Program-made: the position numbers and the translations under genes
Part shown: one piece after another, positions 21,805-33,906 of the stretch
How positions within the stretch are numbered: the stretch's first letter is position 1
How the letters are laid out: each line of letters begins with the position of its first letter
From: Hydractinia symbiolongicarpus
Lineage: Eukaryota; Cnidaria; Hydrozoa; Anthoathecata; Hydractiniidae
Length of the DNA stretch: 64,000 nucleotides
Reading direction: 5' to 3'
NCBI RefSeq assembly: GCF_029227915.1
Contig: NC_079879.1
Coordinates: 33,732,501-33,796,500 of the forward strand
Notes under the pieces: generated by a model
Seen by the model: only the letters and a program-made list of their open reading frames with translations
Databases searched by the model: none
Told to the model about the DNA's origin: nothing

Positions 21805-24800
21805 TCACAAATGATAAGGGTTGTACGTGATCCAATGAGCTTTTTGATCGCTACCACGATCTTTTTGGCCTGACGTGAACAAACTCTTATAGACTTTGCT
21901 TTTTGTATGGTCTATCACTTCATCAGAAGATTTTTCGTTACTTTTTCTTTTGTTTGCTTTTTTCGAGTGGGTTTTCACTTCCCCATTCACAGAAGTCTTG
22001 CGTTTTATTTCCCCATTTGCAGAAGTAGATTTTAAACCTATCGCTGCTGGAGGGGCAGGCATCTTGAATCCGTTTGGAGCCGTAGAGAGAGAACCATTAG
22101 TGGCTTTAGTTTCTTCTTTCAAATTTTTACTTTTCTTCTCCTTTTTTTCTTTACGAAGTGCTTTCATTTTTTCTCGTCTGTTCTTCATGTTCGTTTCCAT
22201 ATGTTCCACATCTTCGCCATCTGGATTTAGCACAATGATATTATCCTTCGAAAACTTCTCCCCGCATTTATGACAAAGTTCAGTCTCCACTTCCTTCAAT
22301 GCTCTTTCAGATAACACGCAACCACATGTCCAAATTGCACAAAACTTGTATTTACCGTTCATTTCCAAACCTGTTGAATATGATACAAAATTATGGTGCT
22401 TTTATGGCTACTTAATTGTCAAAAATTTCACGATTCAAGAAAGCTCCGGATTTTTGCATTTTTGCAGAATTAAATAACGCTGTTGACTAAATTCATTAAA
22501 TTTAATGAATTTTGCGAGAATTTATTAACGCGGATGATAAAAAATAAAATTGAGCCGAACCTTTTTGTATAATTTCAGATTTAGAATTTCTTATTTACCA
22601 TTGAATATTGACCTTAAGAGTTTATAGGAATCATAATCAGAAGTTTTGAGAAATTTAACTTTAGAAAGCGAGAACATCGCGGAATTTATTTTCGCGGTTT
22701 GTAAAAAAAAAACAAATGATAATTTGAAGAGTTTATATATAATGTGAAACAATTAAAAGAGAGTGTGGAAACTTGGATAAAACTTGCTTAAATCTCAGCT
22801 TAACAAAAATTTCATGCTACAAAAGTTAAAAAAAAAACTAAAAAAAAGTAAACGCAGATAATACAAAATTAACACATAAAGGAGATTAACTGACAATCTG
22901 CTCGTCTTAACTTTAAAACAACTTACCGACGACAGGACACACGTATTTTGATGTGTGGGTATCATAATACTGGTCAGCTAACTCCGACGAACGCTTTGCA
23001 AAACTGTTGTTTTCTGTCAAATTCAACTGCTTCACATCCTTTAAATTTCTGATATGTTGAGCACTGGTGCAGATTGTACGATCAAGAAGAAATTCAATAA
23101 CAGATTCTTTGCTAAAAATAGATTTATTTACATTTCCATTTTTTCTTAAAAAAATAAGGTAATAAACCCATTTAAATAATTGTACCTCATCGGCGCTTTT
23201 TTACGCCAGCCCTTTTTACGCTGCTACTTGAGAAATTCAGTGTAACGCCACTTAAGCCTGTGTTTTTACGCCGCTCTAATTGGAAGGTTAATGAGTGAAT
23301 TAAAGCTCCAAAGGATTTTTAGTTTTCTTAAACAACACCTTATATATTTGCACAAGATCTATTGTTTCTTGACACTGATCCTTCCCATTGTGCGACTTGA
23401 CTTCTAACAAACGTTCTTTATATGCTTTACCTTTTTCTTCTTCTGGAGGATTCCATATACAGAAAGTAACATACAAATCTTGACAGTTCTCTTGGTATGT
23501 GTTCAACTGTGACGTCACCAATACTATCGATTCGACTAATTGTAATCTTGCAACGTATCAATATGACGTTACTTGCTAGTATAATTTTATGTTTTTCTAA
23601 GTTGCTTCTCTTATACATGATAGTCTCTACTAACATACGAATCTATTTCAACCTCCTAATATTTCGGTTAATAAGAGTGCCAAATGCTACGCCACAGAAA
23701 GGTATAAGATTGGTTTGCGGAGCAAGTTCTGCAGCACTTAAACCTATGCCTAGGTTAAAAAAAGACGATTTCCTACACGACGGTAAAGTAGATGTCCGGC
23801 TAAGTAAAGCCTCATCATGCAAGATGGATTATTAACTGTATCAGCATCTAAAGAGTTCTAAAACGCTCACTCAATGTTGTTTCCGAAAAGAATACATTTG
23901 TGAGGCCCTTACTGCAACAAAAATCATTTCAGCGTATCAAGGTGATTCGTAATGTAGGTTGGTCAATAACAGATTTGAGGGTTTAAAAATTAACACTGCT
24001 CTTTAAAAAAAAGCCATATTCTTAGTCCTTTTTCTTTGTGTCAGCTATTATGCCAACTAGTAAAAATTAACGCCACTTAAGGGCGGCGTAATTAAGATTG
24101 GTAATCAATTTTCAATATTACTAAAACAGTAAACAAAATAAATTTCATCTTTTTTTATAGATTTATAGAATAAAATTTATAGATTGAAACTAAATTTCTG
24201 TAGCCAAACATTTAATAAATTTTAAAAATCTAAAACTATTCTTTTGCAAATTTTAAAACTGAGTTAACTCATTAAACTTGCATCTTGAAAAAGCATCGTG
24301 CATTAACAAAAATGTAGTCCTTTTATTGTTAATGATAACTGGATCTAAAATCAAGGACTGAAAATGTGGATAGTTAGGGCAGGGAAATCTAACAGTTCTA
24401 ACAGATATTAAAAAGTCCAGGCAATGCTTTTTTAAAAAGAATTTCCTCAAAAAAGTTAAATCTTTATTCAATTGGAAAAAGTGAATTTTTAACAAAATCT
24501 TAAATAACTGACTCAAAAAAAAGTTCTTTAACAAAAACAAATTTAAAAAATGCATAAAAATTACTTCCTATAATATGTAAGAACCAACACATCATTTAAT
24601 AAAGCATGATAAAGTTCAGTACAAGTATTCATAAAAGATAAAAAGATATACCTGTATAATTTCCCCAATTCACAAGTCATTATAGGTGTTGTTAATGCTT
24701 GCTGACTTATTGTGCAATTTGACCACTTGGCACTTCTATCCATATCTTTGTCTTTTTGTTCCGGTCTTTTGGCAGTTTTAACCAACTCATGTCGTTTCGG

Positions 24801-24824
24801 AATTGTACCACCATCGCAACCCAT
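21805..24824 (-). CDS. RTF2: Replication termination factor 2 (RTF2), 3 exons
   Basis: RTF2 is a nuclear RING-like protein that controls stalled replication forks and is removed from them by DDI1/2. Exons on the minus strand are 24824-24652, 23111-22927 and 22370-21805. Splice sites are GT/AG and frame is kept. The total is 924 nt, or 307 residues (human 306). The N-terminus MGCDGGTIPKRHELVK is diagnostic. The RING-like Cys pattern runs across exons 1-3 (NCTISQQ, MTCELGKLY, YVCPVVGLEMNG, IWTCGCVLSERALKE, ELCHKCGEKF). The middle is Lys/Ser-rich and disordered, and the C-terminus KVYKSLFTS...AHWITYNPY matches the family ending. An AG acceptor lies 16 nt before the ATG. Intron 1 (23112-24651) holds a 73-codon frame at 23300-23521 that I do not recognise. 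Confidence 0.96.
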
Positions 24825-25124
24825 GTTGTTAATTATAATTCTAAAATTACAATATAGTCAACTAAGTTCAACATTTGCTGGTAGTTGCAGATATATTTGC
24901 ACAAACGAATGCCAAAGACTTGTGCAAACACACACCTCAAAAAGAATCAAAAAATATAACAATGAAAAATGTTGTTAATTTTATTGGCTGGAATCTTAAT
25001 CTACACACTTTTTTTAAAGAAAAGGCTTTCTTATACAATATTAAAGTTGAGAATAGGTTTGATTAAGAATATCATAAGAATATATCCTGGTTCCACTTTT
25101 TGTTTTAGATTTATAAAATTTTAT

Positions 25125-25238
25125 TGTTGATATTGCGATTTGTGTTAATTCTGTTGTTATCTTTCAGTAACCAATACAATAGTATTAGAGACTGGTGAAG
25201 CCTTCAAGTTACCTCATCAAGGTAAGAATCAATTAACA
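25125..25238 (+). repeat. 5' LTR of copia element
   Basis: This 114-bp LTR starts TGTTGATATTGCG and ends CAATTAACA (TG...CA). It differs from the 3' LTR at one position by my reading (T versus A in ACAATAG[T/A]ATTAG). Confidence 0.92.
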
Positions 25239-25252
25239 ATGGTAGCAGAGTT
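25238..25252 (+). other. Primer-binding site (initiator tRNA-Met)
   Basis: TGGTAGCAGAG follows the 5' LTR after a single A. It is complementary to the 3' end of initiator methionine tRNA, the usual primer for copia elements. Confidence 0.75.
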
Positions 25253-25437
25253 AAAAGGTACAGATCAACTGGCCTGGTATTTATGATCATTGTGCGAGTG
25301 ACATTTGAGTTGAAAGAAAGCAATTGAGGGCACACACCCGGATGTGTTCCTTAAGGTAAGAGAGATAACTTTCCCTTTTGTTGGCTATTTGTTGACACGT
25401 ATGTGTGCAAACCAATTGGTGAAGTAGTATGTGAACA

Positions 25438-26329
25438 ATGGCAACAACAACATTGAAGGCTCCACCAGCGTTTAAAGAGGATGATGACTATAGCAGTTGG
25501 AAGAACGATTTGGAGATCTGGCAGATGTTTACAGAACTACCAAAGAAAAAGCAAGGTCCAGCTGTATACCTGTCACTGACTGGTCGGGCACGGGATCAGG
25601 ACGCGACCTGACACCTGCAGATGTTGGATCAGATGATGGTTTGGGCAAGATTATATCTAAGCTAGATTCAATATATGAAAGATGAAAGCACAAGAGCATT
25701 TACTTTATGACTATAACAGGAATAGTGGAGACAAATTTCCTGATTTTATTGTGCAGTTTGAGAAACTCTACAATAAGATATCCAAATATGATATGGCATT
25801 GCCTGAAGCTGTCAGGGCATAATTTCTTCTCACAGCTGCGAATATGTCTGAAGAAAATGAAAAACTGGCTCGTACAACTTGTGCAGAACTCAAGTATAAG
25901 AATATGAAGGACACAATCATGAAGATATTTGGAGAACTGAACACAGCAGAAGACGCTGCACATTTGGGAGCTCTTCCTGTGAAACAGGAATGCTTTTATG
26001 GAAAGCTTCATGCTGATACCAAGGACAGCTTGTCAAGGAATACACGTTCAAGAACGAATCCTGTTGATAAGGATGGGAAACTCATGAGGTGCCATGAATG
26101 TGAATCAACAAGACATTTTGCTAACAAATGTCCTCATAGAAATCAAGAGCAAAAAGGTTTCAGATCACGGAACAATAGACCTACAGAAAAGAAACAAGAT
26201 GTAAATGAGATCCATATCACCCTTTTTGCAGCCTCTCCAGACCAACGGCAATATTGTCTTGTTGGAGAATCCTTTGGTAGAGGTGTCTTGGATTCTGGCT
26301 GTACAAAGACAGTGGCTGGGGAGAAATAG
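25438..26329 (+). pseudogene. copia gag and protease start, broken
   Basis: The ATG at 25438 opens a frame that stops at TGA 25609-25611. Recognisable gag continues in other frames (25619-25685, then 25844-26329), so there are at least two frame changes. The zinc knuckle CHECESTRHFANKC (CX2CX4HX4C) lies at about 26090-26131. The aspartic protease motif LDSGCTKTVAG lies just before the stop at 26329. Protease-like sequence continues past that stop to about 26478. Confidence 0.85.
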
Positions 26330-26451
26330 ATGGATGAATATCTTGTGACTCTCTCTGAATCAGATAAAAATGCTGTAGTTTCAAATAGTACTGATTCTAT
26401 ATATAGATTTGGTGATGGAAAGAAGAAATCTAATAATACCAGTTATTCTAG

Positions 26452-27377
26452 GTGGCAACAAGTATAAATTGTCTACTTGTAAAGGATAGTAATTTGTATG
26501 ACAAGGAATTTTTGTCATGCATCGAAAAATGTTGCAATGATTGTGAAATATGTCACAAATATAAAAGGCCATACAGTAGACCAGTTGTGGGAATACCTCT
26601 GGCTAACACTTTTAATCAAGTAATATGTATGGATTTAAAAGTTTATGAACATAATAAACAACACATCTTACATATCATTGATGCTGCAACTCCTTACTCT
26701 GCTGGATGTCTTATCAAATCGAAACATAAAGATGTCATCGTCAGTAGAGTGTTTAGATTTTGGATTGCATACTTCGGATCACCAAGTACAATCTTGACTG
26801 ACAATGGTGGTGAATTTTCGAATGAGGTTTTACAAGAAATGAATGAAAAGCTCAATATTGAGACAAAAACAACAGCAGGCGAATCTCCTTTCAGCAATGG
26901 TATTGTGGAAAGACATAATAAAATTCTGGCAGAGACCATGTTCAAGACAATTGAAGATACAAAATGTGAACCAGACGTAGCACTAGCATGGGCCATCAGC
27001 GCAAAGAATTCTTTACAGAATCATGGTGGCTACAGCCCAAACCAATTGGTATTTGACCATAATGTGAACACACCCACTATGAAATAGTGAGAAAAAATCT
27101 ATCTGCTCTGCATAAGGCAAGGAAGAATTTCATTAAAGCAGAATCCAGTGAGAGAATTAAAAGAGCGCTTAGACATAATGTTAGAACATATTCTGATGAG
27201 ACGTATTTGAATGGGGAAAAAGTCTTCTACAAGCGCAAAAACACCAAGGGTTGGAAAGGTCCAGGTGTGGTTTTGGGACAAGATAGTCAAATGGTGCTTG
27301 TCAGACATGGTGGTAACTTTTACCGAGTGCATCCATGTCAGTTGATGAAACATAGCCAAAATTATAAAGTTAGTTAA
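26452..27377 (+). pseudogene. copia integrase, broken
   Basis: Only the CC half of the zinc-binding HHCC motif remains (CCNDCEICHKYKRP), because a deletion at about 26480 fuses protease to integrase. The DDE core is present: ICMDLKVYEH, ILTDNGGEF and NGIVERHNK. A stop at 27085-27087 and a frame change separate the integrase C-terminus, which continues to 27377 with GWKGPGVVLGQDSQ. Confidence 0.85.
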
Positions 27378-27413
27378 TTCAAGTCAGATCATGTCAAGAG
27401 GAAGGAAGGCCAT

Positions 27414-29441
27414 TTGAATAAGTTGTATGATATGAACGATAGTGTCAATGATTGTGATAATGATGATGATGGTGATTGTGACGGTGATGATTACGATAAT
27501 GATGATGATGATGATGACACAGCTGATAAGAATGTGATTGATGTTTATGATGATTCTGAAGATGTAGAGCAATATCATCAAGAACAAGCTAGAAATGTAG
27601 ACGAAAATGACCAAGAAGATTCTGGCACAAGTGAAAATGAAGTTGAGGAAAACAGGGATACTTATAACAATAATAAAACTGAAGAAGACGAAGGTAGTGG
27701 TTGTACAAGTGACATTTTCAGAAGACCATCTACAGAATCCAAGAAAGTTGAATCGAAACCAAAAGCAAAATCATACATCAAATACAATCTAAATGGGAGA
27801 TGGTATTGTGCAAAAGTTCTCTCAGCACAACCCAAAAGAAGTGGCACTTATAAAAATTGGGTTAATGTGCCTAATGATGGTGATAGAAAGCCAAAAAGCA
27901 TCAATTGGAATGATGTGTCCAAATGGGTCAAGCTGGAAAATCCGGAATTCCCTGTCTATATGTGTGATGTCGATATGTTTTCACAGGAAGTAGTTGATGC
28001 GAAGGAGAGAGAATTGCAAAATTTAAAAGAAAATGATGTCTTCGAAGAAGTTCCAGACACTGGTTAAGCAACTGTATCAAGCAAATGGGTCATAACTGAG
28101 AAATTTAAAGGTGAAAAAAGGGTTGTGAAAGCTAGATTGGTGGCTAGAGGCTTTGAGGAAAATTCACATTCGTTGAGAACAGATTCTCCAACTTGTGGCA
28201 AACAAAGTCTTCGACTTGCCATGGCTATCATAGTTAGCAATGATTGGCAGATCAATTCACTTGATATCACTGCAGCTTTTCTTCAGGGAGATGCTATTGA
28301 AAGAGAACTGTTTCTACAACCACCAAAAGACACATTGTCATTGGGAACAGTGTGGAAACTAAAGAGATGTTTGTATGGGTTAAACGATGCATCTAGAGCA
28401 TGGTACAAACGAGTGAGAAGTGAAATGTTGAAACTTGGTGGTGAAATGTGTACCTATGACCCTGCTGTGTTTTACTGGTATAGAGGCAAGCAAATCACTG
28501 GAATTCTTGTTTGCCATGTTGATGACTTTGTGTATGGTGGTAGTCCAGCTTTCCACAAAGATGTTATTGCTAAACTTTTCGAAACGTTCAAAATCAGTAC
28601 GCAATCGAGCTCAACCTTCAAGTATCTAGGTTTAGATGTGGATCAATTTAAAAGCCAAATTAAGATTAATCAAGTGAGCTATATAGAGTTTTTGATAACT
28701 GTTAATATTGAAAATGATGTTAACAATGAACGAAAATTGACTAGAAAGGAAAAGACCATGCTAAGATCATTGAGTGGGCAAATTGCTTGGGTGGCCGGAC
28801 AAACCCGCCCTGATGTGGCTTATGATAGTTGCCAAACGTCTAATTATGGCAAGGAACCTACAGTTCAAAATTTGAAAGATGCCAACAAGATTATTCGAAA
28901 AATTAAGAGCAAGCATGTTGCAATAACCATTGTCAAAATTGCAAATATGAAAAATTGTGAAATTATTTGCTACACAGATGCAACTCACGCCAGTTTAAAG
29001 TGTGGATCATCACAAGGTGCATTCATCATATTTGTGAAACACCTAAGCGAAGTTATACCAATCTGCTGGCAATCAAAGAAACTACAAAGGGTAACCAAAA
29101 GCCCAATTGCTTCGGAAACACTTGCTCTGAGTGAAGGAGCTGATGCTAGTTTTTATTTGGCCAATGTCATACAGCAAATCTGCAAGTTGACGAAGGTTCC
29201 AAAGATCACTTGTATTATCGACAACAAGTCATTATTTGAAACCTTGAAAACGACAAATGTCACAAAGGATTTGAGACTGCAAGTTGATATAGCCAGATTG
29301 AGGCAGATAATGGAACAAGATGAGATTACTGTCAAGTGGGTTGAAGGAAAACACCAATTAGCTGACTGCTTGACAAAACATGAAGCGTCTCCAAACAAGT
29401 TGCTTGAGGTTTTGGAGACATCCAAAATATCTCTACAATAA
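27414..29441 (+). pseudogene. copia reverse transcriptase-RNase H, one in-frame stop
   Basis: One frame runs from 27414 to 29441, interrupted only by TAA at 28065-28067. The first part is an acidic linker, almost all Asp at about 27460-27530. Reverse transcriptase motifs are VVKARLVARGFEE, INSLDITAAFLQGD, LKRCLYGLNDASRAWY and the catalytic CHVDDFVYGG (the YVDD equivalent). RNase H is seen in IICYTDATHASLKCGSSQGA and SPIASETLALSEGADAS, ending with WVEGKHQLADCLTK. Confidence 0.88.
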
Positions 29442-29576
29442 TTAATTGTAGTGATTACCGTTGTGTTTTTTTTTGATGATTTTAATTTGTTTGTCATGTT
29501 GATTGTGACAAACAGTTGTAGCATGTAATTTGATATTCTATTTGTGTTGGCTTTAAAATTGTGTTACTGGTGGCAA

Positions 29577-29690
29577 TGTTGATATTGCGATTTGTGTTAA
29601 TTCTGTTGTTATCTTTCAGTAACCAATACAATAGAATTAGAGACTGGTGAAGCCTTCAAGTTACCTCATCAAGGTAAGAATCAATTAACA
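29577..29690 (+). repeat. 3' LTR of copia element
   Basis: This 114-bp LTR is nearly identical to the 5' LTR. The sequence just upstream (GGTGGCAA) is a weak polypurine tract. Confidence 0.92.
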
Positions 29691-30325
29691 AAATTTGATT
29701 GGAAGCAACAGCATAAATGGTCTGTTCTGACCTACTATGGATGGCAGTCCAACTTTAGACACAATGGCTGGCCTGTAAAAAGATGGGTATTTGAAGTTGG
29801 GATGGCTATCTATTGACAAGGCAAACAACTGTAGGCAATTGTCTGAAGATCAACTCACACATGTTACCCCAAACCTGAAAGATTATCCTCTAAGTTAACT
29901 ATTGGCGCATAATTCAGGGACTTTTAGAGACTGTAACAAAATTTTGCAAATGCTATTAATATACATAATCTATTTAATTGTACACACAGCTAAACTAATG
30001 GTCAACACAAATTATGTCACCAACAATTACCACATTTTGAGAGTTTAGATCTAACCAACAAATCTAAGCTCCTAATTCCTAGTCTGCTGTATACATTGGC
30101 AAGTTTAAATTAATAAAATAAACTAGATAACTATGGTGTCTGCTCACTGGAAAACAGCACAAAATATGCTTTTTTGGTGAGTTCAGCATCTTTGAAAAAA
30201 AAGTAAAAAATTTTGCCCAACAAAGCCCACATCCATTTTAAAAATTAAAAAAAAAATTTGGTTTTATATATGTCAACATTACTTTGCTTATCACAACAAG
30301 AATTGCATGGGTTAATGAATGCCTT
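29691..30325. other. Intergenic; no gene seen
   Basis: This is AT-rich sequence after the copia element. No exon or RNA gene was recognised. Confidence 0.4.
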
Positions 30326-30445
30326 TTCTAGTGACAGGATTTCTAGTGACAGGATTTCTAGTGACAGGATTTCTGGTGACAGGATTTCTAGTGACAAGAT
30401 TTCTAGTGACAGGATTTCTAGTGACAGGATTTCTGGTGACAGGAT
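30326..30445. repeat. 15-bp minisatellite, 8 copies
   Basis: The unit is TTCTAGTGACAGGAT with C/G and A changes (TTCTGGTGAC..., GACAAGAT). Because 15 is divisible by 3, both strands stay open, which explains the overlapping frames here. It does not look coding. Confidence 0.9.
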
Positions 30446-31155
30446 TTTCATTAAAAGATTACTAACTGTAGTAAAATTTTCTTTATTTGTTTTATTTGAT
30501 ACAATTTGAAATATATAAGCATAGTAATAAATATATAGTTAATACTGTAAGGGTTTTCTTTTTTTCTGGTCTATTCAATGAAAATAAAAGTGCTGTTTTA
30601 CATTTCGGATATAATTCCAGCCAGTTCGGGAATAATTTGGACGTTATTGGAGTTATTGGACGAAAAACTTTAATCAAAAAATTGCCTAATCTAGCACTCA
30701 TATATATGGGCCTCTATGGCTAGTCTTGTATAAAATTTCTATAAAACTATTTGTAGGGATAACCTTTTAAATTTATCACCTTGTCTCGATAACTCTAGTG
30801 CCATAGTTATACGCATAACAATCCAGTTAAAAACAAGCAAGTCTGTAATTATATATATACTTTGAAAATTGCATTTGCTATCTTGTAAGCTGTGTTACAA
30901 TATTATATATGAGTTAAAATCTAAAGATCTGGTCTTGCAGCAAGAGGTAACAAGTATTTAGAATTAGCTAGCTTTCTGCTTTTTATACCGATCCTCTACC
31001 GTGGACATTTATCCCAAGTTATGGGGTCATCAGCAAAAAAAATTGAGAGGCCTGGAATGAGCAAACAAGTGTAATTTTGGCAAAATAATTTATGGTAATT
31101 AATTTACCTTTATAATATTTATGCATTGATAAAGTTTGAATGCACATTCCTTAAT

Positions 31156-31751
31156 ACCGTATTTGCTCTAATCAGCGCCGCCATCCAATAAGCGCTGCAC
31201 CTTAAGTTTAAAGTTCGTAATTAGTGCCACACTTGATTATTTAAATTCTACTCTCTCTTAACAAAATCTTCTTCATTTAGTTCAAGATAATACATTTCTT
31301 TTTCTTTTTTTCCAGTTCTTCATGAAGGACCTTTGAAAGTCTTTTATTCATCGTTGAGCATTTAAATTTAGTTGGAACTACAAGCCCAAGCTCTCTCTTC
31401 CTCTTTCCAGTTATATTTTGCTATCACTGAATTAGAATCATCTGGTTGGAGAAATGAAAGAGCTAATTATTAAATCTTTCAAAACTTACCCCCCTAAACT
31501 TAGAGATCAATGGCAGCGAAGACAAATTGATCCACTGCTTCAAAAAGAAACTGAGTACTTGCACCCGAAACCTTCAAAAACCAAAAATCTAAAACTTTGA
31601 AATAGTTTCCGCCCTCTAATTAGCGTCACCCTCTAATTAGCACAGCCCTCAATTAGCGCTGCTATCAATTAGCATCGCCCTTTAATAAGCGCAGCATGTA
31701 AAACCATAAAATTTTAATTAGTGCTGCAGCGCTAATTTGAGAAATTACGGT
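31156..31751. mobile_element. Miniature inverted-repeat element with ACCGTA ends and subterminal repeats
   Basis: The left end is ACCGTATTTGCTCTAATCAG. The right end, read from the other strand, is ACCGTAATTTCTCAAATTAG. Next to each end are degenerate repeats of an AATTAGCGCCGCCCT-type unit (for example 31610-31700). The interior is non-coding. The plan resembles the foldback element in UNG intron 2, which has ACCGT ends and ATAACCCGC subterminal repeats. Confidence 0.7.
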
Positions 31752-33063
31752 CTGTCTAAAATTATTGATGACAGAACATTTTAAAATTTGCTACTACTTG
31801 AATATGAAATCATAATTTATGCAGCATAATTAAATCTGAAATTCTTTAAATGTAAATATCTTGAGAATGAAAAACGCTTTTTAAAAAATTTGGAAAGACT
31901 TGTTATCCAACTTTTTAAACTCTATAATATAAGTCCAACATCATTTTATACCTCGGGTTCCCTTTAAGCTTTATGTTTATTGAGCGCAAGGGTAAAATCT
32001 GAGTTATGAAATACGGGGAAAAGCACTAGAATAACCTGGGAAACCCCCCAGGATATTTATCCAGGGTCTGTTCACCCTCGTACTTAATCTCAGAAAGCTA
32101 TAGCTATATAGCTACAAGAATGCACCATAGAAAATGGCAGGAGTTCAATTTATCTAGCTTATGTATAATTGGAGTTAATTTATGTTAAAGGTCTGGATAT
32201 ATGCAAATATATCTTACTGATGTGTAAAAGGTTGTCTTGGCCTATCAATACACCTTTACGAGAATTCAGGAAAACTAACACTCCATTACAGCTTATTTTG
32301 CGATTGGAGGAGGTAAACATCACACTTTTATAAGGAAAAAACACGTTCTTTTGTGGTAACTATTCTTGCCGTGGAAGTACAGTTGTATCTTATTATTAAT
32401 AACGTTTCCTGAAAATTTGAAAGAAATTGATAGGAAGAAAGTTTAAAAATACGAGGGTGCCGATTGTCAGAAACTTCGCAAAAACCACAGGGCTGTCAGA
32501 CATCTTCCATCATTTTTAAAAAACTTTAAAAGTTCGCCGGGAGAAACCTGAAACAACAATTTTTTTTAACATTTATTATTCTTTCAATGTCAAGCAGTGG
32601 TAGCGGAAGACTGTATTTCTTATTTATTCATTTATATATTCAATAAATAGCTGTAATAAAATCCCACAAATAATAAATTGTAAGTACAATATCAAAATTA
32701 GCACCTTCCTTCTTCTCGACAAAATTTAAATGAGAATAATGAGCTCACCAAAGTTGCATTCCAGGCGCAACTCAAGCGCTTTTGGACAGATTCAGGATTT
32801 TTCGGGCGGTTACAGACAAAAACCATGAAAAAAACTGTCACCCTCACATATATAGCGTTTTCAGCGAGTTGGCACCCTCGTTAAAAAACTGGAGAAAACA
32901 CGCTTTCATCTCTGACAAACTCTAATAAAAAAATGTTTTTACCTCCCTTTTCCCCATATTGTAAATCGATGGAGAGCTGTAAAAACGCATGTACAATTGA
33001 ATTATCATAAATGTGTATTCACAGGACAGCATGTCAAAAGATGGGATTGGAAAATCCTATTAT
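31752..33063. other. Intergenic; no gene seen
   Basis: No conserved exon was recognised on either strand. The stretch is AT-rich with short frames only. Confidence 0.4.
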
Positions 33064-33407
33064 TAGATAGATGTGCATATTTTACATGGCTAGCCTCACA
33101 AATTTCGAGGGATATACCCTGTCTATTATTTCCAGGAGGGGCCATGGCGTAGATGGAGAGTCCTAGAGTATTTAATGCTCATTTTGAGCTACGCAGACCC
33201 AATTAGAGCCCGCGCTCTACTAGACAACTCCCGGCAACATCCAACGGCCCACACAGTGTGCCATCTTCCCAATTTCCCTCACATGGCTTGGGTTAACCCG
33301 GGGCTATGGTAACATTCACTCGCCCATGTTGAATCGCCGTCAAGAGGAATCGAACCCCGGTCTCCCGCACAGAGTACGAGAGCTATAACCACTAATCTAC
33401 GGCGCCA
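33064..33407 (-). mobile_element. tRNA-derived SINE, full length
   Basis: This is a minus-strand copy of the family at 15403-15770. It includes the A-box-like and B-box (complement GGAATCGAACC) head and the shared body. The (TCTA)n tail has shrunk to about two units. Confidence 0.88.
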
Positions 33408-33639
33408 ATTTAAATCTATTGAGTGAAAATGACTGAAAATACTTAGCTATAGCTAGCTGTAATAAAAAATGTATGCAAGAATGAGAATAAAGTACAAAAT
33501 TAAGTCAAAAAGCTCCAGCTACAATATTTCAAAAAAGAAAATAAATGGGTTAAAAAATGTAAGATGTAAAAAAAAACAAGAAAAAAAACTGCCATCTTGT
33601 TTACATCACTACCGCAGAAATGTTAAATACGCCAGGGAG

Positions 33640-33906
33640 GCAAGCAAGAGTTCGGGGACCCATGAATCTCGGGTCCCCGCGGCAACTGCTTGACGTGATC
33701 CCGCGTCAAGCACACCTCATCCCCAGGGTCTTGCGGCCCCTGAGCCGTTATTACGGAGTGGCCGCTATCAACAACCTCGTTCCCAGGGCATTTTGCCTTG
33801 TTGATAAGTTGATCACTCCGTAATAACGGCTCAGGGGCCACAAAACCCTGGGGACGAAGTTGTGCTATTAATTTATAAACAAGACAAATGCCCTGAGAAC
33901 GAGGTT
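33640..33906. mobile_element. Cluster of nested palindromic miniature elements
   Basis: Two short GC-rich hairpins (33655-33680 and 33688-33712) are followed by overlapping inverted repeats. One pair is CCTCATCCCCAGGGT (left) against ACCCTGGGGACGAAGTTGT (right), with CCCCTGAGCCGTTATTACGG arms. The other is CAACCTCGTTCCCAGGGC (about 33774) against CCCTGAGAACGAGGTTG (ending 33906). The latter tips match those of the transposon at 35098-39971. They are probably non-autonomous relatives inserted into each other. No clean target duplications were found. Confidence 0.65.

Larger units (their letters stand above)
25125..29690 (+). mobile_element. Ty1/copia LTR retrotransposon, defective
   Basis: Two 114-bp LTRs bound the element. 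Directly after the 5' LTR, TGGTAGCAGAG is a primer-binding site matching the 3' end of initiator tRNA-Met. Coding order is gag with a zinc knuckle, protease, integrase, reverse transcriptase and RNase H; integrase before RT identifies copia type. Short LTRs and the invertebrate setting suggest a GalEa/Hydra-type clade, which is inference. Gag and pol are broken by stops and shifts, and part of protease/integrase is deleted near 26480. No clear 5-bp target duplication is seen (TTTAT left, AAATT right). Confidence 0.92.

Noticed and set aside
21896-22273. 125-codon plus-strand frame
   Set aside because: Antisense shadow of RTF2 exon 3.
23300-23521. 73-codon frame inside RTF2 intron 1 (PPEEEKGKAYKERLLEVKSH)
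   Set aside because: The amino-acid mix looks protein-like, but it matches nothing I recognise, and RTF2 is complete without it. Not called as a gene.
30258-30509. Overlapping repeat-peptide frames on both strands (SSDRI on plus, LEILS on minus)
   Set aside because: Both come from the 15-bp minisatellite; no other coding sign.
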